A DNA stretch of 22,103 nt from Acidimicrobiia bacterium (lineage in GTDB: Bacteria; Actinomycetota; Acidimicrobiia; Acidimicrobiales; Hopanoidiivorantaceae). Below are positions 15,045 to 22,103 of the stretch, in pieces. Location of the stretch: positions 1 through 22,103 of the forward strand of contig JAHRAM010000124.1 in assembly GCA_020027305.1 (NCBI GenBank). Reading direction: 5' to 3'. The translations under genes were made by a program, and so were the position numbers. The notes beneath the pieces are model-generated. The model was not told where the DNA came from and searched no databases. It saw only the letters and a program-made list of their open reading frames with translations. Within the stretch, counting starts at the first letter, position 1, and each line of letters begins with the position of its first letter.

Positions 15045-15080
15045 CAATGAGCGTTAAGGGTTTTAAGCCTTGAGCTATTG
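15045..15080. repeat. Imperfect hairpin between DyP and DUF2079 genes
   Basis: CAAT, AGC and AAGG on the left pair with CCTT, GCT and ATTG on the right, with a small interior loop and one bulged base, around an 8-base loop. It sits between the DyP stop and the DUF2079 frame. There is no strong T run on the minus-strand side, so a terminator role is uncertain. Confidence 0.4.
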
Positions 15081-15102
15081 TAAAATGTTTAGCTTTTTTG
15101 GG

Positions 15103-16020
15103 TTACTTTAAGATTTTACCCAACTCTTCTTCTGAGGGGGCGAAATAGAAAGACCCAGAAGCTGGATTTGAAAAATCAGTTAGTCTATCTCTAGGTTCTC
15201 CATTTACTCCATACATAGCATCAAGTCTTTCACGGAAAGGTGCTTGCTCACGGCAAAACGCCATAAAGTATAACCCAACCGTTCCATCATGGAATGCATA
15301 AGGTGTGGAACGGCGAGCGATTTCATTTCGCTTTGGTGTTGACTCATCGGCTGCCTGACCCTCACGCAACTCAACATGGGCGAGGTGTGAATATTCCTCT
15401 TGGGTTTCAAGTTTGGTGCTGTCTGCCTTTGTGCGACCAAAAACTTTTTCTTGGTCTTCTACTGACATTTCGTTCCAGCCATCTAGGTCGTGAACCCAGC
15501 GCTGTGCCAAGATAAAACTTCCGCCCGCGCCTGGGTCGCCATCAGCAACCAATGCTACGGTTGGCTCATCTTTAGGGTCTGGGTTTCCAGTTCCATCAAT
15601 GAAGCCAGTCATATCTAAAGATTCCCCATAAATAAATGTTGGAGTTTCACGAGCCACAGACATGTGACCTGCCAAAGCAGTGCGGGCATCATATTGTGCC
15701 TTCCAAACATCATCTTTTTGTGGGCTGTTTAGCCAAAGTAGAAGTTCTTCTTGTGTGCCTTTGGCTTCTGTTCCGCTTCCGTCAGTTGAGACGATGGTTT
15801 CAAAAGATTGGAAATCATTTGGCATATCTGCGCCCAAATCGGCAAGCAGTGTTGGGCCAAAACCCAAAACAAGGTTGATGTTCTTTTCGTTACACTGTGA
15901 AATGAGGTCGTTAATCGCAGTTTTGATTGCCCCTAGGTCGGCGCCATCATCACGGCTCAAGTGGACATACCACTGATGTTGACCCATCTCATTAAAAATC
16001 GCTGCTTGTGCAGTTGCCAT
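15103..16020 (-). CDS. DyP-type heme peroxidase, YfeX-like
   Basis: This 305-residue peroxidase has the distal GFIDG motif (Asp142 in GFIDGTGNP), the proximal heme His212 in SHLAHVEL, the distal Arg236 in IARRSTPY and the C-terminal GLYFMAFCRE and GSFYFAPSEEEL segments. It matches E. coli YfeX along its length, with about seven extra residues between the heme His and Arg. It reduces hydrogen peroxide while oxidising a reductant that is not identifiable here. No Tat signal is present, so it is probably cytoplasmic or encapsulin cargo; no encapsulin gene is in the window. The start ATG has a good Shine-Dalgarno AGGAG 8 nt upstream. It appears to be a single-gene transcript. Confidence 0.93.
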   Translation of the reverse strand: MATAQAAIFNEMGQHQWYVHLSRDDGADLGAIKTAINDLISQCNEKNINLVLGFGPTLLADLGADMPNDFQSFETIVSTDGSGTEAKGTQEELLLWLNSPQKDDVWKAQYDARTALAGHMSVARETPTFIYGESLDMTGFIDGTGNPDPKDEPTVALVADGDPGAGGSFILAQRWVHDLDGWNEMSVEDQEKVFGRTKADSTKLETQEEYSHLAHVELREGQAADESTPKRNEIARRSTPYAFHDGTVGLYFMAFCREQAPFRERLDAMYGVNGEPRDRLTDFSNPASGSFYFAPSEEELGKILK

Positions 16021-16151
16021 TTTTGTATCTCCTTTTTGTTGTGTTTTAAACTTTTCGCTATTGCGATTTCAGGTTTGTAATTATTTTATATTAAAACTGC
16101 CCTATTTCCAAAATGGGTTTGTGGCAATCGCACTACAAGCAAAAATAAAAG

Positions 16152-16226
16152 TCGGGCTGCCGGGATTTGAACCCGGGACCTTTGGTCCCCCAGACCAACG
16201 CGCTAACCAAGCTGCGCCACAGCCCG
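16152..16226 (-). tRNA. tRNA-Pro (anticodon GGG)
   Basis: On the minus strand this folds as a 75-nt cloverleaf including discriminator A: acceptor CGGGCTG/CAGCCCG, D arm GCGC/GCGC, anticodon stem TTGGT/ACCAA with loop CTGGGGG (anticodon GGG), and T arm CCGGG/CCCGG around TTCAAAT. The terminal CCA is not encoded. Confidence 0.95.
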
Positions 16227-16254
16227 CTCTATTATGTAGTTATCTATATGTGTA

Positions 16255-16260
16255 ATTATA
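16255..16260 (-). promoter_or_regulatory. Possible -10 element for tRNA-Pro
   Basis: TATAAT on the minus strand lies 28 bp upstream of the mature tRNA 5' end. No good -35 is seen at the usual distance. Two direct copies of TTATAAG (16256-16262 and 16265-16271) overlap it. Confidence 0.4.
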
Positions 16261-16269
16261 AGTCTTATA

Positions 16270-16287
16270 AGCTAACATCTCTTAGCT
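16270..16287. repeat. Inverted repeat upstream of tRNA-Pro
   Basis: AGCTAA-CATCTC-TTAGCT is a perfect 6+6 inverted repeat located at the -35 region of the possible tRNA promoter. It could be a hairpin or an operator. No T run follows on the minus strand. Confidence 0.45.
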
Positions 16288-16339
16288 AAATACAACTATG
16301 GAATTTAGTTATGAAAGCATACCTGTGAAATTATTGCCT

Positions 16340-16361
16340 ACAAAATTTCTGTATAGAAATT
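16340..16361 (-). terminator. Possible terminator after the zinc-ribbon gene
   Basis: AATTTCT (16344-16350) and AGAAATT (16355-16361) form a 7-bp stem with a 4-base loop that overlaps the last base of the stop codon. On the minus strand it runs into TTTTG. The stem is AU-rich, so efficiency is doubtful. Confidence 0.4.
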
Positions 16362-16585
16362 CAAGTTGCCAGCCACACGATTAGCTGTATCAACCGCCAA
16401 ATTAGATAGCCTCCCAGCACTACAATAAGAATCCACAAATGCCACGGAATCCCAAAAAACTTTTTTCTAAGAAAACGCCATTTCGCTTTTTCTTCGACAC
16501 ATTGAAATCCACACTCTCCACACTGCCCTTCTTTTGTCAGCGCATTGGGCGAAAGATATTTAGCACATGGCTCACACCAAGGCAT
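16361..16585 (-). CDS. Small zinc-ribbon membrane protein
   Basis: The 74-residue protein starts with MPWCEPC and has a second Cys pair CGEC, giving Cys4, Cys7, Cys22 and Cys25 as a probable zinc ribbon, with an extra Cys29. A basic stretch (33-43) leads to one TM helix (about 48-70). Similar short proteins occur in actinobacteria, with unknown function. Its ATG directly follows the TAA of the upstream PP2C phosphatase gene, so the two are translationally coupled and probably act together. The stop is TGA. Confidence 0.8.
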   Translation of the reverse strand: MPWCEPCAKYLSPNALTKEGQCGECGFQCVEEKAKWRFLRKKFFGIPWHLWILIVVLGGYLIWRLIQLIVWLAT

Positions 16586-17917
16586 TTAACTACTCTTAAC
16601 CTCTTTGGATGATTTATCGCTTGAAGAGTTTTCTCCACTATCTTTTAATGAGCTATCTTTTAACAAATTGGATGCCCCGTTATTATCAGAAACACCATTC
16701 ACAGAAGAATTGCTATCAAAGTTTGAAACACGAGATGCTGTCATCCAATCTTCTTTTAGGCGTATTGCCAACATAGCCATATCGTCAATTATCGGGCCTT
16801 CAGAATATTCAATGGCTGTGTCAAGAATTTGCTTGCACATAACATCGACTGAAACATTTGGGTCTCGGCGAAGCATGTCGCCCACCCGCTCTTCTCCAAA
16901 TATTTCACTGGAAGATTTTCTTGCCTCTGACAACCCATCGGTATACATCAACACAACATCACCTGGCTGAACAGTAATCTCTCGACTATAAAATGTTGAG
17001 GCTGAGTCAAGCATAACCACTGGCCCAGTGAACTTCATCGGATGAATTTCGCGGTCGTGCCATAGCCACGCAATCGGATGCCCTGCCGAAGCATATCTAA
17101 GCACGCCAGCCTCTGCATCAAATAACAATACAACAATAGAGACAAAATCTTCATTGGCATGAACGGTGAGCTGGCGGTTCAATTCTTCAAGGGCTTGAGC
17201 TGGGTCACGAAACTGGCGAAGAAATACCCTGAGCAAATACTTCACCTGAAACGCTGTGATAGACGATTCAATATCTTTGCCTGCTACATCTCCAATCACA
17301 GCTGCCATTCGACTATCTGAAACTCTAAAGACATCATAGAAATCGCCCGCTATCAAACCTGAACCTGCCTGATAAATTTTGGCAACCTCTAGCCCTTCAA
17401 TTTCTGGAAGCTCCTCTGGTGCCAAACGTTCTGCCCATGCACGAGGTGCTAGTTGGTCTTGGGTAAGGGTGGCCTCAGCTCTTTTTTCTTGTTCTTTTCT
17501 TCTGGCAATGGCGCGCTCTTCTCTTTCGCTCAAATTAATCCAACTGATTGAAACTGCAAGAGGAATAACAAGAATCAGCAACACCAGCTTGGCATTGTAA
17601 TTATTGGTGGCTGCCAAGGTGATACATATAGCGCCCAAAATTACATAAAGGGAAAAGGTGTGAAATAGCTTGAGATAGTCATAGCGAGCTTGTCGAACCA
17701 AATCAGATTCGCGCTCGACAATGTCTTTGTCTGAAGTGTCTGCCTCAGATTGCTCGTCTTCATCTCCATTTTCAGACTCCGTTGCAGTCGCTCTTTGTGT
17801 TCCAATCTCTGCCAGCAAGTTCTTCCAATACCTGAAATGAACCAGCCCAGAGCGTAGCCATGAGATTGAGGCTGCGAAACACAAAACAGCAACGGCGACC
17901 AATAATATAGTTACCAT
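16586..17917 (-). CDS. Membrane PP2C-type (SpoIIE/RsbU-like) phosphatase
   Basis: The 443-residue protein has one TM helix at 2-21, an acidic linker, two more helices (about 86-104 and 110-128), a charged helical linker, and a SpoIIE-type PP2C domain at about 170-388. Metal-binding Asp residues are visible in GDFYDVF (192, 195), IGDVAGKD (210), MYTDGLSEAR (327) and IIDDMAM (378-379). The C-terminal 50 residues are Ser/Asn-rich and probably disordered. Such enzymes usually dephosphorylate anti-sigma-factor antagonists in partner-switching pathways; no such partner gene is in the window. The start is ATG. It is joined to the zinc-ribbon membrane protein gene. Confidence 0.9.
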   Translation of the reverse strand: MVTILLVAVAVLCFAASISWLRSGLVHFRYWKNLLAEIGTQRATATESENGDEDEQSEADTSDKDIVERESDLVRQARYDYLKLFHTFSLYVILGAICITLAATNNYNAKLVLLILVIPLAVSISWINLSEREERAIARRKEQEKRAEATLTQDQLAPRAWAERLAPEELPEIEGLEVAKIYQAGSGLIAGDFYDVFRVSDSRMAAVIGDVAGKDIESSITAFQVKYLLRVFLRQFRDPAQALEELNRQLTVHANEDFVSIVVLLFDAEAGVLRYASAGHPIAWLWHDREIHPMKFTGPVVMLDSASTFYSREITVQPGDVVLMYTDGLSEARKSSSEIFGEERVGDMLRRDPNVSVDVMCKQILDTAIEYSEGPIIDDMAMLAIRLKEDWMTASRVSNFDSNSSVNGVSDNNGASNLLKDSSLKDSGENSSSDKSSKEVKSS

Positions 17918-17985
17918 GCTTTATTAAATCTTACACGCCTTAGGCACAAATGACTGAATATACACAAAAATGATTTTGCTGGATT

Positions 17986-18005
17986 TTGCTATAGCAATGA
18001 TTATA
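17986..18005 (-). promoter_or_regulatory. Possible promoter with palindrome ahead of the PP2C gene
   Basis: On the minus strand a perfect TATAAT (18005-18000) is followed at about the expected transcription start by the 12-bp palindrome TTGCTATAGCAA (17986-17997). No good -35 was found. This gap of 156 bp between der and the PP2C gene holds no gene that I can support. Confidence 0.35.
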
Positions 18006-18073
18006 TTAACGATTTTATTAGATATTTATGGAATAAACAGGCAAGTTTGGAAATTCGCAATTCTTTTTTGGGG

Positions 18074-19450
18074 CTACTTCCTCAAACGAACCCTAAGTTT
18101 CACAGGTGTTGCCCCAAAATCAAATGCCTCTTTGAGCTTTCTTTCTAAATATCTTAAATATGTGGCTGGAAGTTTTTTGGTCGCAAACAATGTAAATGTT
18201 GGAGGGTCAGATGCAACTTGAGTGGCATAGAGAACTTTTGCCCCCTTTGGCGGGCTATGTTGAGCTTGGGCGGAAATGATTGCGTTGTTTACTTCTCTGG
18301 TACTAACCCGTTTTCTATATTGCATCGCAGCATCAGCTAGTGCTGGCAAAATCTGGTTCAGGCCTTTTCCAGTGAGGGCGCTGATTTTTAGAAGTGGGGA
18401 GTCAGCAAGAAAATGCAGTCGCCTACCGACCTGAACCGACAAATCCTCACGCTCTTCTTTGTCACATAGCTCCCACTTATTCATGAGAACTAGGATAGGG
18501 CAACCTGCTGCTTCAATTCTTTCTGCCAGCCGTTGGTCTTGGTGGGTGACGCCTTCTTTTGAATCGATGACGAGCAAAGCGATGTCTGCTCTATCAACTG
18601 CTTCTAGGGCGCGAAGCATGGCATAGTATTCAACCCGTTCACTTAATTTTGCCTTCCTCCTCATACCAGCTGTATCCACAAACCTGATTGTTCCAACCTC
18701 AGTTTCAACCAATGTATCAACTGGGTCACGGGTGGTTCCAGCAATCTCAGATTCAATGGCGCGCTTTTCACCCACCAGCTGATTAAAAAGGGTTGATTTG
18801 CCTACATTTGGCCGCCCAACAATTGCAACAGCAAATACTTCTGCTTCTTGCTCACCTTCTTCTTGGCTATTTGTTTCTTGGCTGCTTGCTTTTTCAGCCA
18901 GATTGCCTTTTTCATTATTGACATTTTCTGGCTCGGTGCTTCCCCCAATTTCTTTTACCACGGCATCTAGCAGGTCTGCCACCCCCGGCCCGTGAAGTGC
19001 GCTTATGGCAAATGGCTCGCCCAACCCAAGTTTCATAAAATCCCAAACTCCACTTTCGTGGCTAGAGTGGTCAACTTTGTTAACCGCCAAAAGCACTGGC
19101 TTTTCAAGCCTAGATAATAGCTTCGCCATCTCAGCATCATCTGGAGTCATTGAGCTTTTAACATCTGTCAGAAAAATTAATATGTCGCTTTCTTTGGCAG
19201 CAAGGTTCACCGTCTTTGAAACTTCAACCTCTAGGCCCTCTGGTTGAGATGACCACCCTCCTGTATCAAGCAACAAAAACTCAACTCCTGCCCACTCAGC
19301 TAACTCTCGTTTGATGTCTCGCGTAATGCCAGGTGTCTTTTCGGTTATGGCGGTTCGCCTGCCCAAAATGCGATTCATAAGAGTTGACTTCCCCGCATTC
19401 GGGCACCCAACTATTGCCACCACTGGCTTTTTGGATTCTAAATCTTTCAT
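18074..19450 (-). CDS. der: Ribosome-associated double GTPase Der (EngA)
   Basis: At 458 residues this is a standard Der, required for 50S ribosomal subunit maturation. GTPase domain 1 has GCPNAGKS (15-22), DTGGW (62-66) and NKVD (124-127). Domain 2 has GRPNVGKS (212-219), DTAGM (259-263) and MNKWEL (323-328). The C-terminal KH-like domain runs from about 370. An acidic, Gln/Ser-rich linker of about 35 residues separates the GTPase domains. The start ATG is 26 bp from the divergent ispH start. In many actinobacteria der follows cmk; here ispH, on the opposite strand, lies between them. Confidence 0.96.
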   Translation of the reverse strand: MKDLESKKPVVAIVGCPNAGKSTLMNRILGRRTAITEKTPGITRDIKRELAEWAGVEFLLLDTGGWSSQPEGLEVEVSKTVNLAAKESDILIFLTDVKSSMTPDDAEMAKLLSRLEKPVLLAVNKVDHSSHESGVWDFMKLGLGEPFAISALHGPGVADLLDAVVKEIGGSTEPENVNNEKGNLAEKASSQETNSQEEGEQEAEVFAVAIVGRPNVGKSTLFNQLVGEKRAIESEIAGTTRDPVDTLVETEVGTIRFVDTAGMRRKAKLSERVEYYAMLRALEAVDRADIALLVIDSKEGVTHQDQRLAERIEAAGCPILVLMNKWELCDKEEREDLSVQVGRRLHFLADSPLLKISALTGKGLNQILPALADAAMQYRKRVSTREVNNAIISAQAQHSPPKGAKVLYATQVASDPPTFTLFATKKLPATYLRYLERKLKEAFDFGATPVKLRVRLRK

Positions 19451-19476
19451 ACCTATATAAAGCTAGGCTATAGGGT

Positions 19477-20517
19477 ATGGAAATCAATAAGGTGTTGTTG
19501 GCGTCTCCTCGTGGATTTTGTGCAGGGGTTGAAATGGCGATTAAAGCGCTGGCTGCCTTAGTGAAAGCCTTTGACGAGCCAGTTTATTGCTATCACGAAA
19601 TCGTCCACAACAAGCAGATAGTGGAGCGCTTTGAAAAACATGGCGTGGTATTTGTGAGCGACATTGATGAAGTGCCAGAGGGCGCACCGCTAATGTTGAG
19701 CGCACATGGTTCAGCACCAGAGGTTCAGCAAAAAGCAGCCAAGGTCAGCAAATATCTTGTCGACTCAGTTTGTCCGCTGGTAACCAAAGTTCACCACGAA
19801 GTCAAAGTGCGAACCAACAAAGGCTATCGCATAATATATGTCGGTCACGATGGGCACGAAGAAGCAGTTGGCACAATAGCGGTCGCCCCACAAGCAATAC
19901 ATCGAGTGGAAAAGATTGAGGATGTCAAAAACTTGCCCGACTTTGAAGAAGATGTGGCGCTGCTGGCACAAACCACCCTCAGCCATAGCGATTGGAAGGA
20001 AGTGGCAGACACTGCTAAGGAAAAATATCCCAAGATGTGGATGCCTGGCCGAAGCGATTTGTGTTTTGCCACAACCAACCGCCAAGATGCCCTTAAAAAA
20101 ATCGTTGGAAAATGTGATGTCATGGTTGTGGTGGGATCTTCTAACTCTTCAAATACTTTGGCACTAGAAAAAATTAGCAAGGAAATGGGATGCCCTGAGG
20201 TTTATAGGATTAATCACGCGTCTGAACTTCCAAACACTCTTTTTGGCGTGGTGGGAGTAACTGCTGGCGCCTCTGCCCCAGAGGAATTAGTGAAAGAGGT
20301 GCTTGATACCTTAAACCCAAAAAATGGAATTGAAGAGGTGTCGGTCACCAATGAGGATGAATACTTTCCGCCCCCTCGCCAACTCAGAACTCTGATTTCA
20401 AGTGTTTGTGGATTTGCAGCAGCTGGGCTTGGTGGAAAAGTTCCAAATGCTATGAACTCTGATCGTGAGATTAATGCCAGCCAAGTTCTTGGCTCTATGG
20501 AAGCGGTTTGGGCTTAA
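19477..20517 (+). CDS. ispH: 4-hydroxy-3-methylbut-2-enyl diphosphate reductase
   Basis: This 346-residue iron-sulfur enzyme does the last step of the MEP isoprenoid pathway, making IPP and DMAPP from HMBPP. Cluster cysteines are Cys15 (PRGFCAGV), Cys99 (SVCPLV) and Cys196 (DLCFATTNRQ). Substrate-site residues are visible in HEIVHN (40-45), SAHG (75-78), GHDGHEE (123-129), QTTLS (165-169) and GSSNSSN. Length is typical. The start is ATG with a weak TAGGG just upstream. It shares a 26-bp gap with divergent der and converges on the cmk-plsC gene 41 bp later. Confidence 0.96.
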   Translation: MEINKVLLASPRGFCAGVEMAIKALAALVKAFDEPVYCYHEIVHNKQIVERFEKHGVVFVSDIDEVPEGAPLMLSAHGSAPEVQQKAAKVSKYLVDSVCPLVTKVHHEVKVRTNKGYRIIYVGHDGHEEAVGTIAVAPQAIHRVEKIEDVKNLPDFEEDVALLAQTTLSHSDWKEVADTAKEKYPKMWMPGRSDLCFATTNRQDALKKIVGKCDVMVVVGSSNSSNTLALEKISKEMGCPEVYRINHASELPNTLFGVVGVTAGASAPEELVKEVLDTLNPKNGIEEVSVTNEDEYFPPPRQLRTLISSVCGFAAAGLGGKVPNAMNSDREINASQVLGSMEAVWA

Positions 20518-20558
20518 TTTTTCGCGGCTTATATTATATTTATTTTCAAAACCAAGCC

Positions 20559-21899
20559 CTATTTAAGCAAGCTGGCTGCTTTATCATAAAGCTCTTGTAA
20601 GGTCTCTCTGAGTTGCTCAGTTAGCTGGTCTAGCTCTTTTCGATTAATTCTTTCTTCTGGGGGATGGATTAGCTTGCCAACATAAAGCACAACCTTTTTG
20701 GGGCGAAACATCTTTTTGCCGATAGGCATTGCATTTGCCCCGCCCGCCATTCCAATTGGCAAGATTGGTGTGCTGTTGTGCTGAGACAGCCAAATCACTC
20801 CTGAAAACAATGGAAAAATTCTCGGCCCAACTTTTCGCTCGCCTTCTGGAAATACGACAATAGCACTTCCTTTTTCAAGCAATTTTTTGGCAGTATCTAA
20901 AGCCCCTCTATCAAGGCGGTGTCGCTTAACTGGAAACCCTCCGAGCAAATTTAGAAACCGACTCCAAAATCTGCTTTTTACAAAAAGAGAATCCTTTGCC
21001 ATGTATCTAAGCCTCCGCCCAGCCATGGCCCCCACCATAGGTGTGTCTAAATTTGAGCGATGAGCAGCAGGAGCCAAGATGACTGCCCCCTTTTTTGGAA
21101 TGTTTTTTCGGTTATACACACTGACTTGAAAATATGCCCGAAACAGTGGATAAGCAATGCATCTAAGCATACTTATGAAAGCCGCCCCAATGTGTCTTTG
21201 GGCTTTAAGGGGGTCAATTCCATCTGTCATCTCAACTAACTTTGTCTCATAACGTTGTTTGACCTCAGTTAGAATTTTTTCTACAACTTCTTCAACAGTT
21301 TTTCCACTGGTGTCTATTTCTAAACTATTTTTTGCTTTTTTGAGCGGGGCATGTTTTCGGTTGCTATCAAACTTGTCTCGCGCTTTTATAGAAGCAAGCA
21401 CCTCATCAAATGGACGCCCAGATTCTTTTGCGCGGCGCTCTGCTCGGATTTCAGGCGATGCTGTGACAAAAACTTTTAAGTCAGCATTTGGCAAAATAAC
21501 TGTGCCAATATCTCTGCCTTCAAGCACTCCCCCATTGTGAGCATCTAGCCATTGTAGTTGTTTTTTTCTGAGTTGCTTGCGCACATTTTTATATGAGGCA
21601 ATTTTGCTTACGATTTCTGTAACGTCTTTTCCACGAATTTCAGTTGTAATGTCTCTTCCGTCTAAGGCAACCCGCCCAGCTTCAATTTCAATATTAGATT
21701 TTCTAGCAACCTTCACAACTTCTGGCTCGTTGTCGGGATTTATTTCGCCAGAAATAACTCCATAGGCAACCGCTCGATACATTGCACCTGTGTCAAGGTG
21801 GCTTAGCTCAAGTTTTTCTGACAGTGTTTTTGCTACGGTGCTTTTGCCAGAGGCAGCCAACCCATCAATAGCGACTTTTTTAATTCCATACTCACTCAT
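20559..21899 (-). CDS. cmk: Fused cytidylate kinase / 1-acylglycerol-3-phosphate acyltransferase
   Basis: A 446-residue two-domain protein. Residues 1-215 are CMP kinase, which phosphorylates CMP and dCMP: P-loop GLAASGKST (13-21), DTGAMYRAVA (36-45), DGRDITTEIR (80-89), EGRDIGTVI (127-135) and RAERR (152-156). Residues about 235-440 are a PlsC-type acyltransferase with the H-x4-D motif at His280-Asp285, FPEGER at 350-355 and PILPIGMAG near 378-386, making phosphatidic acid at the membrane. There is a hydrophobic stretch at about 238-258. The order aroA-cmk is conserved in many bacteria, and cmk and plsC are neighbours in others, so fusion of the two is credible. The start ATG has an in-frame TAA directly upstream. 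Confidence 0.93.
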   Translation of the reverse strand: MSEYGIKKVAIDGLAASGKSTVAKTLSEKLELSHLDTGAMYRAVAYGVISGEINPDNEPEVVKVARKSNIEIEAGRVALDGRDITTEIRGKDVTEIVSKIASYKNVRKQLRKKQLQWLDAHNGGVLEGRDIGTVILPNADLKVFVTASPEIRAERRAKESGRPFDEVLASIKARDKFDSNRKHAPLKKAKNSLEIDTSGKTVEEVVEKILTEVKQRYETKLVEMTDGIDPLKAQRHIGAAFISMLRCIAYPLFRAYFQVSVYNRKNIPKKGAVILAPAAHRSNLDTPMVGAMAGRRLRYMAKDSLFVKSRFWSRFLNLLGGFPVKRHRLDRGALDTAKKLLEKGSAIVVFPEGERKVGPRIFPLFSGVIWLSQHNSTPILPIGMAGGANAMPIGKKMFRPKKVVLYVGKLIHPPEERINRKELDQLTEQLRETLQELYDKAASLLK

Positions 21900-21935
21900 T
21901 TAATTTGCTCACCTATTCACTCTTTTCACATATTT

Positions 21936-22022
21936 ACTTTTTATTTATTCGTTTGGTTGCCTGCTTGTTTATTCACCTGTTTATTTTTTTGCTTGCTTAT
22001 TGCCTTCCTGTTTATTGCCAGC
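21936..22022 (-). repeat. Low-complexity repeat-like leader between aroA and cmk
   Basis: On the minus strand this gap is A-rich with recurring short words: AATAAACAGG twice, GGCAATAA twice and AATAAACA three times. It carries no gene. It may be an unstructured spacer; no riboswitch or terminator was recognised. Confidence 0.4.
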
Positions 22023-22103
22023 CTAGTTATTGTTAGCTAAAGCATTTAAGTCTTGTACAAAATTTGGGTAGCTAGTAGCTATTGATTTTTGAAACCCTGA
22101 TAT
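22023..22103 (-). CDS. aroA: 3' end of 3-phosphoshikimate 1-carboxyvinyltransferase (partial)
   Basis: Only the last 26 codons and a TAG stop (22023-22025) are inside the window. The peptide contains ATSYPNFVQDLNAL, matching the conserved AroA C-terminus (SYPxFxxDL), which belongs to the EPSP synthase of the shikimate pathway. Its place directly upstream of cmk on the same strand fits the common aroA-cmk order. The short length limits certainty. Confidence 0.75.
   Translation of the reverse strand: MSGFQKSIATSYPNFVQDLNALANNN

Noticed and set aside
15103..16020. DyP peroxidase lacking the distal Asn of DypB (Ser238 instead)
   Set aside because: As I recall its sequence, E. coli YfeX also has Ser at this position (R-Q-S), so this is normal for the YfeX-like group.
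17970..18221. Plus-strand 83-codon frame beginning in the der-PP2C gap
   Set aside because: More than half of it is antisense to the conserved 3' end of der, with no family similarity; treated as a shadow.
1..22103. CRISPR array, insertion sequence, prophage or integrase
   Set aside because: No spaced direct repeats of CRISPR size, no transposase or phage proteins, and gene content is core chromosomal.

Overview
The window is a bacterial chromosomal segment, moderately AT-rich, carrying about twenty protein genes, one tRNA and two genes cut by the window edges. The lineage signal is Actinomycetota. The block gcvH / garA-like FHA / FtsR-type MerR / bifunctional nuclease / second MerR has the same order as Mycobacterium tuberculosis Rv1826-Rv1830, with a pgsA-type gene just upstream as in Rv1822. 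A DUF3040 protein, a TgpA-like transglutaminase, a SigE-family sigma factor and a GarA homologue fit this. Low GC, Thr/Pro-rich extracytoplasmic linkers and the cmk-plsC fusion beside ispH and der suggest a low-GC, possibly marine, acidimicrobiia-like lineage. That last placement is inference; no rRNA is present.

Layout. (1) 1-4411: a 5'-truncated transglutaminase membrane protein meets DUF3040, dinB (DNA polymerase IV) and a NUDIX hydrolase on the minus strand. (2) 4525-6647: an ECF sigma factor and a one-TM partner with a GerMN domain, probably sigma and anti-sigma. (3) 6833-7735: a secreted thioredoxin-fold lipoprotein whose frame is interrupted by one UGA at the first position of its CxxC motif. 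I read it as a selenoprotein (U-P-T-C). This is the most interesting item in the window. (4) 7761-12955, minus strand: pgsA-like, gcvH, garA-like FHA, ftsR-like MerR, bifunctional nuclease, a second MerR, a PD-(D/E)XK-like protein and gcvT. This links glycine cleavage to the GarA/FtsR regulatory block. (5) 12971-16020: a HIT protein, a DUF2079 membrane protein whose conserved N-terminus has no ordinary start codon, and a YfeX-like DyP peroxidase. (6) 16152-17917: tRNA-Pro(GGG), a zinc-ribbon membrane protein and a SpoIIE-type PP2C phosphatase. (7) 18074-22103: der, ispH (divergent), a cmk-plsC fusion and the last 26 codons of aroA.

UGA is the normal stop of at least five other genes here (ends at 2181, 3902, 8930, 9980 and 16361), so the in-frame UGA at 7433-7435 does not reflect a recoded genome. 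Two small hairpins lie downstream of it as possible bacterial SECIS elements. No selA, selB, selC or selD gene is in the window, so the selenoprotein reading depends on the rest of the genome.
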